From the NCBI GenBank assembly GCA_013396655.1, contig WBMV01003341.1, forward strand, positions 558,001-622,000: a stretch of 64,000 nt of DNA, written 5' to 3'. How positions within the stretch are numbered: the stretch's first letter is position 1; each line of letters begins with the position of its first letter. The stretch is from Campylorhamphus procurvoides. Taxonomy: Eukaryota > Chordata > Aves > Passeriformes > Dendrocolaptidae. Position numbers and translations under genes: made by a program. The notes below the pieces were generated by a model. That model searched no databases. It worked only from the letters and a program-made list of their open reading frames with translations, and was not told the origin of the DNA. Below are positions 1 through 12,779 of the stretch, one piece after another.

Positions 1-3000
1 CTAAGACTAACAAATAATATATGATGGGGTATCTGTAATCATCCAGGGCTACCATTAAGGGGACTGAACTAAGGTTCTTTGATATATATGGAAAGACTGG
101 CTTCACGACCTTCAGATCAGGAAAATTTCACAGGAAATTTGCTGACAAAAACTCTAATGATCTGGAGTGGATTCTCTTTTCTGTCATCTACCTGACAGTA
201 ATGTAGTATGTGTCACTGTTTAAAGAGTGTTTGTAAAATGCAACCCTGAAACAGATGAAATCCTGCAGTAAAGATGATGATGTAATTAGGTACAGTTAAA
301 GGTAAGAAGGACAAGCAGGTAACAAAAAAACTTTGCTATTTTACCTGTCACTAGCTTGCAGGTGAGTTGCTGATGATCAAGTTCTTCCCTTTTCTTTAAG
401 CCTGTCATAGACTGAAGTATTCATGTGTTGTGATGTGTCAACTCCATGAATGGAAAAGCTAGATATACAATGTACGCAGAGCAAAATTGCACATTCAACT
501 GTTACTATTAAATACAAAATAAGCTATGACTTAAATAACTTTTGTCTCATCGTCAGGTAAAGAAATCCTTCTGCACGGAGCAGAATCACCTACATTATTA
601 ATCCTCATGCAGTAGTGCAGCTCTGCTACAGAGTGTGCCACCAGATAAATTAATTCAGCTGCAGCACTGTTCTAGAAAGGGAGAGATAGGGATTCATCCA
701 TCTACACACAAGACAGTCACCCCAGGCTCCCTCTCTACCAATAAAGAGAAACTGGCACTTTTAAGGTCCAATCCATCTTATTCTTAAGTAGACATCTAAA
801 ATAAGTCTGAGGAGCACCCAGAAGTGCCCATTTGATTCAAAGGAGCCTAGAATGCACAGAAATTTATGCACTAAAGTTAGGTGAAATTATTTTTACCCTG
901 AAGGTCCAGTCAAGACAACTCTACAGTTTGGAACTAAAATTTTCCTTGTATTTTGAATTTGTGCAGAATTTGTTCAGCTTACTTGAGCAAAACAATACTT
1001 GAAATTCAATGCTGTTGGTTGTCCAGTGGGTTCAGGTGGATTTTTGTGCCAGTGCAGTTACACTGACACAGGTATAGTCAGCCAGTCCTCTCTGGTAAAA
1101 TCTTTTCCAGTCATAACTGGTCTTGCTTTCTCCTTTCATGATTACTGATCTGCAAGCATTTTCTCTAGAAGGTTGCAGAAGCAATCAGTATATTTATCTC
1201 TATGTAAGATACTACTTTTGCTCTGTCCAGGCCACAGGCACAGCAAAATGAAGCTACTCAGATTAGACCAAAGGGATATAAAGAAAAATAGTTGTAATGC
1301 AGTGAATATCAGATGATTTACATGTAGTAAGATAAGTCCAAAGGTTCATAGGTGTAAGAGTTGCTCAAATTCTTGTGAAGTTATCTCATGCTGCTTACTT
1401 ACACTTTTCATTTGCTTCCACTTCCCCCTCCCAGCTGCCTGTTGTCTTAGGGAAGGTAGAATCATCATGTCAGCAGTGTATATGTAAGTTTGTGTGTGCA
1501 AATCTCTTTTACTCCCACTTTTTCTCTAAATATATTTTTATCTTTATGCCTAGCTATACATCTGTGTCTACGTGTCCAGGGTGAGTGTGTGTAGGGCCCA
1601 ATTTGATGGTTATAACAAGTAAATGGCTAACATTTCCACCAACACCCAATAGTTAGCAGAGCTATATACTGAATCTTTTGGCAACTTTCATGATCATACT
1701 GTAGCAGTAGATTTAGTTCTAAGAAGTACCTCATCTTTACTCTGTGTAAATTAAACACCAGCTGGATGTGTGAGATACTGAGTGACATGCCCTTCTTCAA
1801 GAATACGACCCAGTACTTGGAGAGGGAAAGAAAGATAAAAAGGAAAGGAGACAGAGCTGTCATGCTGCTCTGTACGTGGGGGGAACCTCGCACAGCAGGT
1901 TGCAATCTGAACTGTCCCATTTCATTATGCCACTGAGGCAGACTCCTGCAGTGCATTAAAGTTTTAAAATCATTTAGGAAATATGAAGATACATTGTTAT
2001 TAAATCATTTAATTACACTTCAAAAACAATTTTCTGATGTCCATTTTTTAACATAATAAAGATTGTCTTTCACCAGCGGGGACTGGCAAGTGTATATAGA
2101 CTGAGTTTCTGTAATAATATGATTAGTATGGAAATGAGCTGTAAATAATACTTAGGATGATCTTTTATTCAGCCACATCAAGGAATCACACAAAAGCTTG
2201 CTCAGACTGACTTTCATGGGGTACAGAAAACAGGCAAAAGTTTATCCATAGAGGATTTTGCGGTATGTAAGTTATTCCAACAGACCACTTATTCATAATA
2301 TACTTTCAGTTTATTTGGTTAATTTTTGTTCAAATAAAGTGAAAACCTTGAAGATACACATATGGGAATAAATGTTTATCAGATAAATATTATCTGACTA
2401 GTGTCATGTAGCCTTCATTTTGCAGAAAAAAATTATATATATGGCAAAATCAGTATCAGTCATCTCCACGTTCATACAACACTGTAAAAGCACATGAAGA
2501 TCTCGATCGAGAATTCTTAATTCAAAAATCTCCATAGGAAATTTCTCTTTTATTTAAAAAAGCAGAAACTGAAAAGAGAAAGAAAGCTTTTCTTACTTTG
2601 CCTTGAAAGTTGGGATTGATTACTTTATAACTATTTTAAAAACAGTTCAGTAATAGATAACTAATTAGATTTTTCATTAGATTTACTTACTTTTATGGCA
2701 AAAAATATATCTTGTTGATGCTAATCAGAATTAATTCTCTGTAGTTCTTGTATTTTTCTTATATTTTCTTAAAGTACATATGTACCTTCTTTAATTCCTT
2801 ATCATTGAGCTTCATTTATCTAGGTTTCTTCTTTATGAGTTAGATATAAACTGAAAAGGTTTTTAGAGGTGAAGGTAAGTCAGAAGCCTAAACATATACT
2901 ATATAAAGATTGATGAAAAATATAGAAGTGTCATTGGAACTTCATTTGCATTTGCACTGAGAAACTTTGAAGAAAAGTTACTGGAAAAGGGAAGCCCTTA

Positions 3001-6000
3001 AGGAGTTATGTACTCCCATCACCTCATGTTTCCAAGATAGTGTAGAATATAAAAAATCTGTATTTAGACCACCTTATGGCTAGATGCATTTTGAATTTCA
3101 AACAGATGGAACTTTGTCAATGTTTCCCTTTATCAAAAGTGGTTTAGAAGAATTAAAAACTGGGCCCCTATAGGGGAGCCACATGTGGCAAATTCCTATG
3201 AATTCCACAGTTATTTTTATTTAAGAACAAAGAAACAGACTTTCAAGAACTTCAATAATAAGAAGAAGCTGAGTTCATCTTCTCATTGTCTTCTTTCTCT
3301 TCTGTGTCCACCAGATATTTACAACATTCAACCAAACTCATTAAGGTTTTTCTTGGACTAGGCCTGACACATCCTTGAGGCAAAGCGTGATGCAACTTTC
3401 TGGAAGCCAATTTTAATGGCTGTGCTGTGGTGGTATGGAGATGTCAACACTGAATGAGCACTGCCAGGAGTCTTTTCAAGGCCAAAGTCTTCATGTTTAA
3501 GGTCTATCCATCAGGGATAGCTTACTTTTTTAATTGGCTTTAACCAATCTTCTAAACTGTAAATAAAAAATCAATAATAACAGTCATTTCATTTCTATTC
3601 TTCACATTAAAAAAATAAGGAAGAAAGAAAAAAAAAGCCAGTATGTTGGGAAAGGAGCTTGGGGGAAAAAAGAAAAAAATGAAAGAAACAAAATTAACAG
3701 ATGCATAATGGAACTTTAGGAAAACAGACTTTTAAAAGGATTTGGGCTTCTTATTTTTAAAGCATTTCATTGCGTCTACTGAGTAAAATCTAAAAAACCC
3801 AGTTAATTGCATTAACTAGGGGATGCTATTATGGGAAGGAAAACACAAGAAGTAGAATACACACAGATCTTATTTTATCAGTAATGACATTCCAGTTAGG
3901 AACTGTCATATCCAAACAAATGCAGAAATAAATGAAAACAGTAACACTACCCCAAAACTTGCATGGCGACAGTGGTATTGCTATGGAAGTTCCTCACATT
4001 GAAGCTGATTTTTTTTCCTGTATACGGAATATGCATATTTTAAATAAAGTAATATCACTGAAGTTGGATTTGCTTTTGGTGATAGAGGGCTAAATTCTGT
4101 ATCATCAAGCTTAGTTCTTCCTTTTTTTCTTTTTTTTTCTTTTTGTGCAGACAAAGATTCAGAATATGGGGAGAAAAATAAAAGCAGAAAAGTAACTGAA
4201 ACTCCTACTTTAATTGGATTGTTTTTGCAGTCTGTAGAGTGCATGGACTTAGAATCTGGTGGTTTGGAAACTAATACCTGGGTAGAATTTCTCTCAGAGA
4301 CTAGTGAACTGCTACATAAACCAATTTCATCCAAACATTTTCTGATTATGCAAGTAGGGACCATCGTCTGCAGAAACTCTTTTAACAAATGTGTTAATTA
4401 TGGGATCTTTATGTTCCATAAATGTCCCAGTTCTTTGACTTTACCCCTGCAGTGGTCTTTGGTCTTTGTTATACCTTAGCCATTTTGCATAGAATGAAAC
4501 TTCGATGTTAATTACCTTTCACTGGATCTTATTTCTTTTCTTTGACCACTGAGGGTTTAAAGCATAATGAGATGAGTCCAGTCGCTTGTGTAAGTAAAGA
4601 GAAGACATTTCTCTCATCTATTTTGCCTTTTTTTCCACATTTCAATATTTCAGCAAACATTGCTGTATTGCAATCAGTTGTGCAGCTGTGAAATAAGTAT
4701 TAAAATAAATGATACATGTACTTTCTAAACTTCAGAACAAAAACTGTCACTGAAAGATGGAGAGCTACAGTCCTGACAGTAGAGAAAATTGAAAAATCAA
4801 AAGTAAAGATAGGAAAAAATATTGTGCAGCTAGAATTTTGACAAAAAGAAGGAACAAAGCACCTTCTATGCTTATCTCAAAAGGATTTTAACATTTTTTG
4901 GTTTTATATAAATAGGAACAGAACAGCTTATAGTAGTTTCTCTTGGATTCTGCCAGAGACTAGAGCTTAGAAAGTCAAATAACATCATACATCAATCATA
5001 GTCATCATTTCTCATTGAAGACCTCTGAGTCCTGGAGGTCTGTTACCAATCAATACCAAACCAACTGGCACAATACCCTGGAGGAAGCCCCTGTCAGAAC
5101 CCTCCTTGCAGCCAAAAACTAATGGTGGTGAAGTAATTATTTCTTTCACCAGACTGAAATGGCAATGTAGAAGATTCACAGTCCACTACAAGATATTACA
5201 AGTCCCACACTCTTTGCTGTTAACTATACAGGAGAGCACTCCAGGAGAAAGTCAGCTGCATGACACTGTAATAGAGTTTTCAGCTTTGTCTGATGGCATT
5301 ACAAACACCACACATATTGAAACACTCTGGCAGCTTCCTAGCTCTCACAGGGAGGAACCTGAACCTTTTGACCTCAAACGTCTTATTAAAGCCTATGCTG
5401 GACTATGTCTCTGCAAGGGCAAAACCAAGAAACTACTGGACTTTGCTCCTCTATAATTCATTCAAGTAAGCCCTTGCTGAGTAGAGGACCTTGGCTTTGA
5501 TGTTAAAGGCTTCTAATTGGAAGGAAGTGAAGTGTTAGCCTGTCAGGCTATTAGTCTCCCATCAAATACTTTAAGAGGTATCAGAACACTGAAGTTCTCA
5601 CACTAGTGCAAAGAGAGCATGGAGTGGCCTGTTTTTTGTTAAAATATTTAAACTTTGCATCTGTCTAACAACTTCCTCCAAAATTCAATATACATGGAAT
5701 TGTTCATTGATATTTTTTCCCTTTTATCTCTACCTTTTCCCTCTCAGAGCCTCCATCTTTTCCTTACCTACAGCACATCAGCTCCTATTAGTAGGATTGT
5801 GGGGGATAACTGGTGTAAGGTATAAAGTCTTGGGTTTCATGTTACAGCCCTGATTCAAACACAGGCATTGCATGTCTAGTGTGATCTACCTCTCTGCTGT
5901 TTGATTGTGGAACACCTACTTCTGTGGCAGTTTTCCTCACAGGAAAGTAGTGTTAAAATCCAACCATTTCCAAAGCACATTTTAGTTCTGAAGCCTCAGC

Positions 6001-9000
6001 ACAGGTCCAGGCTTTGTTATGTGCTTAATTTATAGTATTTATTTACATTAAATTAACTTAAATCTAGTTATACATTTTTGCTCTCCTAATTACTGGTGTT
6101 TTTCTGCACTACAAATTGGGCACCCAAACAGAAGGATGGTTTGTTTCTTTCTTGGGCAAATCCAGCTCATCCAAAATGAGAGTTGAATGGAGTCAAAGTC
6201 TTACAGGGATCTGACTAAACTCCTTCCAGGAGCATGCAAAATTGAGTTCTGTGTAATTTCTATTCTTTAAGTTGACAATAGTGCCCAAAATGCCACAGTG
6301 AAGGAAATATGTGAAACGGCATAAAATAACTACCTGAAAAGAAATTACTGAGTCGCTAATGCATGTACTTTGGAGTTACGAAGGTAGTTGTGTAGTCACA
6401 TCTGTTCTGTTTCTTGGTTTACAATATGAACTTAGAGAAATTCTGTACTACCAGTGTATATGTTTCTGTTTTACAAAGTTTTCTCCATTTTGATTTGCCT
6501 AATAGCAGACTTATGCAAGGATATGCGTTTCAAGTATATCTTCCATAATGCTAAGTTTCCTTTTTTTTTTTTGAAGATGATGTCCATATAAGAGCAAATC
6601 TATTGCATTTGTGCCTTTACTATGCATGTCTCTTTCCTGGCTAAATATGACCCTGTTTCTGTACTACTACAATTGTCTCTTTTTCATTCAAGTGTTTGAT
6701 TGATAGTCAGATCTCTCACTGTAGCTTATGCTTGGCTCTGGCAGCACTTTCATGTGCTTTTGGATGGGTCATGAGTTTTGTCTTTTACAACTTTAAATTT
6801 CCCTCCACTGTTTTTGGTGATCTCATTAATGTAATGTCCTTTTGTAAGTCACTTCTATCTTTGAATGTATAGCTTTTATCATTAAACATTGTAGGGTTTC
6901 ACATCTCATAATTACTTTGATGACTGTACTTTTTTTTTTTTAATTTGGAAAATTCTTTTTTAATTTGATAGATTAAGCAATCAGGCCCAAGCAATTTCTT
7001 TCACTTTAGAAAGCTTGCTCACTACTTTTATAGCCAGGCTCCAAAGATATCCATGGCACTTCAACAAGTATGCATACTCCTGTCATGAAGGTAATTTACC
7101 TGTCTGGGGTCATTAAAAACTTATTCTCAGCAATCCTCTTCCATCCAGACCACAGGTCTGGGTGCAAGACTTAATGACTGCATGCTTTCTGCATTATTCT
7201 GAATGAGAATCAAATTTTAATTTGGTTTACTGTCACTAGTTTTCTTCTCTTTTGACATTGGATATTGATATAGTTTGGACTTTTCCCGGAGTAGGAACAT
7301 GAAAACAAAACATTGTTTCATTCATGCAGCTACATTTTCAAACACATTACGTTTGTGTTCGAGTAAGCAACAAGAAGCATTTACAAGTCAATTCCTGTGG
7401 TATTTTGAAAGTGGAAAGCATATACCAGGTTCCCAGCTGCCCTCAAATACCATTCATATCCCTACACAGGAATTATATCTCTCATGTTTGTATCATTAGC
7501 AAATGTCACTAGAGTAAAGCAGGTAATTGTGGAAAATATTCAATTAAATGAGAGTTCCAAGTGATCCACAGACAACTTCACAAATATACTTTCTGTAGTA
7601 ATCATTCATTCTGATTTCAGGACACTCCCATCATGTATGTCCCTTCAGCTAGTTTGTTCTGCAGTTTTGTGTACATTATGTACTATCCTCCCCAGTTTGG
7701 CTCATAGCTATGATGTTTTTCAATACCGAATGCCTTAGTGAAGTCCAGACATCTTAAATGTGCACATTTCATTTATGTCAAATAATAGTATTTTATCAGA
7801 AACACAAAATAGATTACTGACGTGGCTATGGAGAATAGATCTGAAATTTTATTTTTGCTTTTATATTTACTTAATTTTTCTTCTTTCAAAATTTACACAT
7901 GGGCCAAAATCTTAACTGTTATTTGCAGTATAACTCTGCAGTACATTTTCTCAGAAGGAATTATTAATGACTAAATATTAAGTAAAGATATAGATTATAG
8001 TTTCCCTGGACTGTCCTGAATTGCTCATTACCTCATTAGGTTTCCTTGCCTTTGATTTTCTCCAGCCTGCCACACTGCCAAGTAACCACCATGATTGTGT
8101 ATATCATTTAGAGAAACTATGGCTTTATAATCCCTGGAATACATAACCCTTAGCACAAGTTACTTCATCTGGATATGTGCTGACTTAGAGCAGCTGAGAA
8201 CCTCTCCCTTGTGTTCAGATTTACTGCCCATCTGGAAGACACTGAAGCCAGAGTTTATATAGGACTGGGTCATAACTTAAGCCACATTAAAGAAGAGATC
8301 AGAACAGGCATATATATAATTCCTTTCAAGCTGTATTTGCTATTAAACCGAAAATAGCTCCAATTTCTAAAATTACAGTAAATCTCCAACGGAGCCAACT
8401 CTGAGAAGGTTGGTGAGCAGGCTGAGTTGCATCAGTGCTTAGTCACTGGGAGCACCTTCTCCTTGCAAGCAGAAAGTGTGAGTATGAATATGTATGACCA
8501 GCATACCTGTGTTGGCTTAATCTCAGCCATTGGGTTAAAAATCACATTATGGGAGCCTGAACTGAGCACAAGTTCAGCATGGGCGTTGCAGCCTTACCGA
8601 GCCTAGTGCTGCTGCATACTGGAGGCAATGTGCTCCAGGTGGTAACTCTTTATCCTGGCCCCTTGTTGCTGACAATGAGGATGAAAGCCAGCTCAATCCC
8701 ACCTCTCACTGCAGCAAGGCTGCATCTGGCTCACACACAGACAGCCTGGACAGCACTGGGAGCTGTGACATGCACACACGAGCACTGAGTCTTCTGTACA
8801 GCTGACTGTGACACCCAGTATGTCCTTCCTGAGAGGAAAGAGTTGTTACAAAGCCTTCCACCTTGACTTCCTTCATGTTTATTTTTGTGGTTTAGTAGTA
8901 AACACAGTGTTTGTCAAATTGCCAAACCAGAAGAAAGGGCCACACAGCTTTTGAAAGAAAATGTTACAAGAAAGTAATAAGAGGAAAACAATTTTGTCTC

Positions 9001-10344
9001 TGAAATTTCCCAGAAATAGCCAGTCTGAGGAGGAAACCCAGCATGGAGCATTAAACAAAGGATTAGTTTAGAAATTATGTGAGGCCTGATAATAGCTTCT
9101 TGTAGTGCAGAGTCTGACAATTGTAATGAAAGCAGTGACATCAGTTCTGCCCACAATTTACTATTATTAAAAATAAAAAGCATGACTTTCAATTGGATTA
9201 GTTGCATAGTGTATAAAAAATACATTCCATAATTATAAATTTTATGACTGTTGTATGCTACTGTCAAAATCTACCTTTCATCACAGCTGCTTCTGCAGTA
9301 GTGTTAGTGACATCTGAGTGCAGAATGTGGACAATATTCACTTGAATCTCGAGATTTTGATAGTGCAAAAAAACCGCTGCTCATCTGCTGGTTTGGAAAC
9401 CTTTGTCCTGAAAGGCACTGGTCCTTCACTGTATCATTCAGATGCCTAAAATTGTCTGATCGGGAAACTCCAATAGTGTTTCTACTTTTATTCTGTCTTC
9501 CTTCCGTTTTCTTGCAAATTAAATTTTCTAAAGGATGTTTATGTGTTGGCTTGATGTTTACTCTGTTAAATGGAATTAAACAGAATCAATTTTTCTTGGT
9601 CCAGACCACAGGATTCCCATAAAACTTCCCATCACTCTAGCCATCTACTTGAAAGCAGAAAGTTGCTGTTGCGAGCTGGCATTTCCTACATACTTTCTCC
9701 AAGGACAACCATGACTGGCTTTCTAAGTAATAGTGTTTTGTTTAGCTAATGAATAAAGCTTGCTCTAGATCTACTGCTATTTCAGTATCAGCTTCTCTGT
9801 ATTTGGTACAACAGGATAATTGACCATTTATTCAATGGAGCACTGGAAAATGCTTGTCCATAGTAATAATTAGAGGGAAAGCAAAAGAATTTTAAGTGCT
9901 ACAGTCTAACAAGTGCATTACTTCATTACAAGGGTAATTTTTGGTCTCAGCTTATACATGTCATGCTGATCCAACTCCTTTCTTAGCATTATACTGGCAG
10001 TGCTTCATATTTAAAAGTGCTATGCAGATATTAACTAATCAATCAGTTTTCTTATTATAATATTTTATCCTGTTCTGTGGTGTCAGGTTTGCCATATTAT
10101 AAACTGCTATAAATGCCAATCAGAAGATGTGAAGTGCCCCTTTTTATGCTTAATGCCCTAATTTGCTTAAATTATGACTGAACTAAATGTTCTTGCAGCC
10201 ATGGTTACATTCCTGTCATCATGTTTTCAGAAACACTGGATTTTTGTCTCAAATATGGTTTTGTAACAGCATTCTGTGGCACTGCAAAGAATAAAAAAAG
10301 TAAAACCTGATGCATTTGTACAGTAAGCCATAAGAAAATAATAA
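1..10344. other. Unique AT-rich non-coding DNA, no gene recognised
   Basis: No recognisable gene or large repeat is visible here. An A/G-rich low-complexity patch lies at about 3608-3692. A long pyrimidine tract ends in TGCAG at about 4115-4150; it looks like a splice acceptor, but no credible coding exon follows. Homopolymer T runs occur near 6560 and 6930. The longest open frame is 5106-5456 (116 codons from its first start-like codon) and matches no family I know. A locally GC-richer patch lies at about 8560-8800. Only small exons of an unseen gene would be compatible with what is here. Confidence 0.6.
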
Positions 10345-11025
10345 CACATAGAATAGAAGAGTTTATTTCAGTTGAAAGGCACCTACAGTAATGATCCAAT
10401 CCACCCAACTGACCACTTTTGCGTTGACCAAGAGTTAAAGCACGTTGTTAAGCGCATTGTACAAATGTCTCTTAAACACTGCCAGCCTTGAGATATTAAT
10501 TACCTCTCCAGGGAGAGGTAATTAATGTTCCAGTGTTTGTCCACCTTCTTCCTAAAGAAATGCTTGCTAATGTCCAGTTTAAACCTCATCTGGTGTAGCT
10601 TTGAACCATTCCCATGTGTGATGCCACTGGATCCCAGGGAGAAGACCACAGTCCCTCTCTCTCCACTTCCCCTCATCAGAAAGCTGTTGGAGCCATGACG
10701 TCACCCCTCGATCTCCTTTTCTCTAGACTAGACAAATCCAGAGTCCTCAGCTTCTCCCCACAAGACATTCCTTCCAGCCCTTTCAACAGCTTTGTTGCCT
10801 CCTCTGGATGCATTCAAGAATATCCATTTTAAATTGTGGTACCCAGAAATGTGCACAGTGCTTAAGGTGAGGCTTCACCAACCCTGGACGTACCAGGGTA
10901 ATCACCTCTTTTGACCAGCTGGTTATTCTGTGCCTGATGCAGCCCATGATGCAGTTTGCCCTCCTGGCTGCCAGGGCACATACTGAGCCTGCTGCCAACC
11001 AGCATCCCCTAATCCCTAATCTACC
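10345..11025 (-). repeat. CR1 LINE, 5'-truncated 3' portion, minus strand
   Basis: CR1 is the dominant avian non-LTR retrotransposon. It moves by target-primed reverse transcription and is usually 5'-truncated. Read on the minus strand, this copy runs from the last part of ORF2 into the 3' UTR. It ends at about 10345-10359 in the CR1 terminal signature (TTCTATTCTATG on the minus strand). On the plus strand the reverse complement shows typical CR1 blocks, such as AGGAAGAAG-like pieces, TTTCTCTAGACTAGACAAATCC at about 10720-10741 and GGATGCATTCAAGAATAT at about 10806. The reading frame is broken by stops and indels, so it is inactive. Next to the conserved CCTCTCCAGGGAG block is a perfect palindrome, listed separately. 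The 5' end near 11025 is approximate. The family is secure; the subfamily is not determined. Confidence 0.85.
10495..10526. repeat. Perfect inverted repeat (15-bp arms, 2-nt centre) inside CR1
   Basis: The left arm ATTAATTACCTCTCC (10495-10509) is the exact reverse complement of the right arm GGAGAGGTAATTAAT (10512-10526), with AG between them. In related CR1 copies the block after CCAGGGAG continues with a CCTGTTCCAG-type sequence. Here extra bases complementary to the left arm stand before GTTCCAG. The palindrome therefore appears to have arisen after insertion rather than being part of CR1. The comparison with CR1 is from memory. Confidence 0.9.
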
Positions 11026-12779
11026 TTTACAATATTCCCCATACATAAACTAGGAAATTTAACCCCTGTGACAGTAAATACCTGCTGACACTTCTGTGTC
11101 CCACTTTGAGAGCTGGAAAAATTATTTCCACAATTGTGCTCATATAGCTGTTGGCCAAAGGTGCAAAAACCAAACTGAGAAATTTGCCTTGTGTAATTTT
11201 CCTTAGTGCTTCAGGCACAAACCCCTATTTTAACCTCATATATATGGCTTATTTCTTTAGACAGTGTAAATGAGTATAATGCTTCTAGTCTGCATGAAAT
11301 TATGTTGTATCCACACTGAAAAGCATGTCTTCAGACTCCTGTAAAATCAATGGGAACTCCTGCGTTCAGGACAGATTTTAATGATTGTCTCATAAGTGCT
11401 GATGGACCAATAGATATCTTTTGTTCAAGTCATCTGAGGGATAAGCAAAACAAAATACTTTCCTTCTAGTTAAGTTTAGAAAGAGAAGTTAAGTTTAGAA
11501 AGAGAGCATTATCGAGGCCGCACCTTTAAAGGCAGTGAGAATTGTTGTCACTGGTTTTTATTCCAGCCTCCTTTCTAAACCCACCAAACTCCGTGAATAG
11601 GCTGAGTGCCAGCAGTGGCATGTGACAGTGACCCAGACATGGGATGTACACATCGGATCATTCAGGAGATGCAAAGTTCTATGAAAGTTCTCTCTTCATT
11701 ACGATTAATCACTTACAACTTTTACTCTCAGAATAACTCTGATAAAAAGTATAAGAAAGCGGGTGGAACAATGAAAGCAAACAAAAAAAGCTATTCTATT
11801 CTTGACTTTGATTTTGTGGCCTTCCCCCACTGCCCTTTAAAGACATTGCTCTAAACTACTTGAGATTGTGAACAAATCAGCTTAGCTGTGCACCACACCA
11901 CATTCTTGAGACTATTTAATCTTGCTTTGGTAACATCTCATAATTGTTATAAACTACCTGTATTCTGTTACTCATTTACTTGGCTGTTAATAACATATTA
12001 TGCTCCAGATATTAGAAATGTGACTAGTTTACAGAAGTTTCTAATAAACATTTGTTGCTGTGCTGTCTCTCTCAGTGATTATGGTAGAAAGAAATCTTTG
12101 TAGGTAAGACACACTTTAGGGAGGCAGCTACCTAGACAGGTACATCTGAAGTTTAGCTGTAACCCAGGCCCCTAGCTGATTTGAATGGACATAGCACGGG
12201 AACAATTCCATCTCAAATCCGTGAAAGAATCTGTCTCCAGCCATGTGAGTTGCTGCCAAAACACAGTTTCTGTCAGCAAAGTCAACACTTATTTTCCAGT
12301 GATCTCAAAGAGAGTGGATTTTTAAAATCTTTTTCATAAGTTTTCTCAAAATTGCCTCAGCAAAGGAATGTTTGGTGGCCACTCCAAGAGCTGTTATAAA
12401 AATGCATTTCAAAAATAATGGAAATAATAAAGGGCATATGTTCCACATTCTTGTGAAAGTGCATTTCTGTTTGAAACATATTCTTACAGAGTAATGTCAT
12501 GATGACACAGCACACTGCTGTGACAGTGTCTACAGCATTGATATACAACCTTCTGAAAGTTTCAGTATTGGGGATTTTTTTTTGTTTGTTCATTTGTTTC
12601 CCATGTAGAGAGAGTGTGGTGTCAAAACCAGAAGTGCTTGTGGTGGATTTGACTGGAGTTGTTCCCAGACAGTGTTGTACTTCAGAAATCTGGCGAGGTT
12701 TGGGCTGTGATAGCTACTTGGTAGGTCTCCACCTATCTGTTCCATGTATATATGTAATTCAATGAACCTGTGATCAAAA
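11026..12779. other. Unique non-coding DNA between two CR1 copies
   Basis: No gene is recognised. The segment contains an exact 19-bp tandem duplication at 11468-11505 and a short stretch near 11340-11400 (CAATGGGAACTCCTGCG) of the kind often seen in ancient sauropsid repeats. The latter is too short to classify. Open frames here are under 90 codons and match nothing known to me. Confidence 0.5.
11468..11505. repeat. Exact 19-bp tandem duplication (2 copies)
   Basis: The unit AGTTAAGTTTAGAAAGAGA occurs at 11468-11486 and again, without a mismatch, at 11487-11505. Perfect identity suggests a recent slippage or small duplication event. Confidence 0.95.

Noticed and set aside
4115..4150. Strong splice-acceptor-like pyrimidine tract ending TGCAG
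   Set aside because: No coding-like exon follows; T/C tracts ending in AG are common in AT-rich DNA.
5106..5456. 116-codon open frame in unique DNA
   Set aside because: No domain, signal peptide or homolog that I recognise. No upstream acceptor or downstream donor stands out, and the length is within chance for this amount of sequence.
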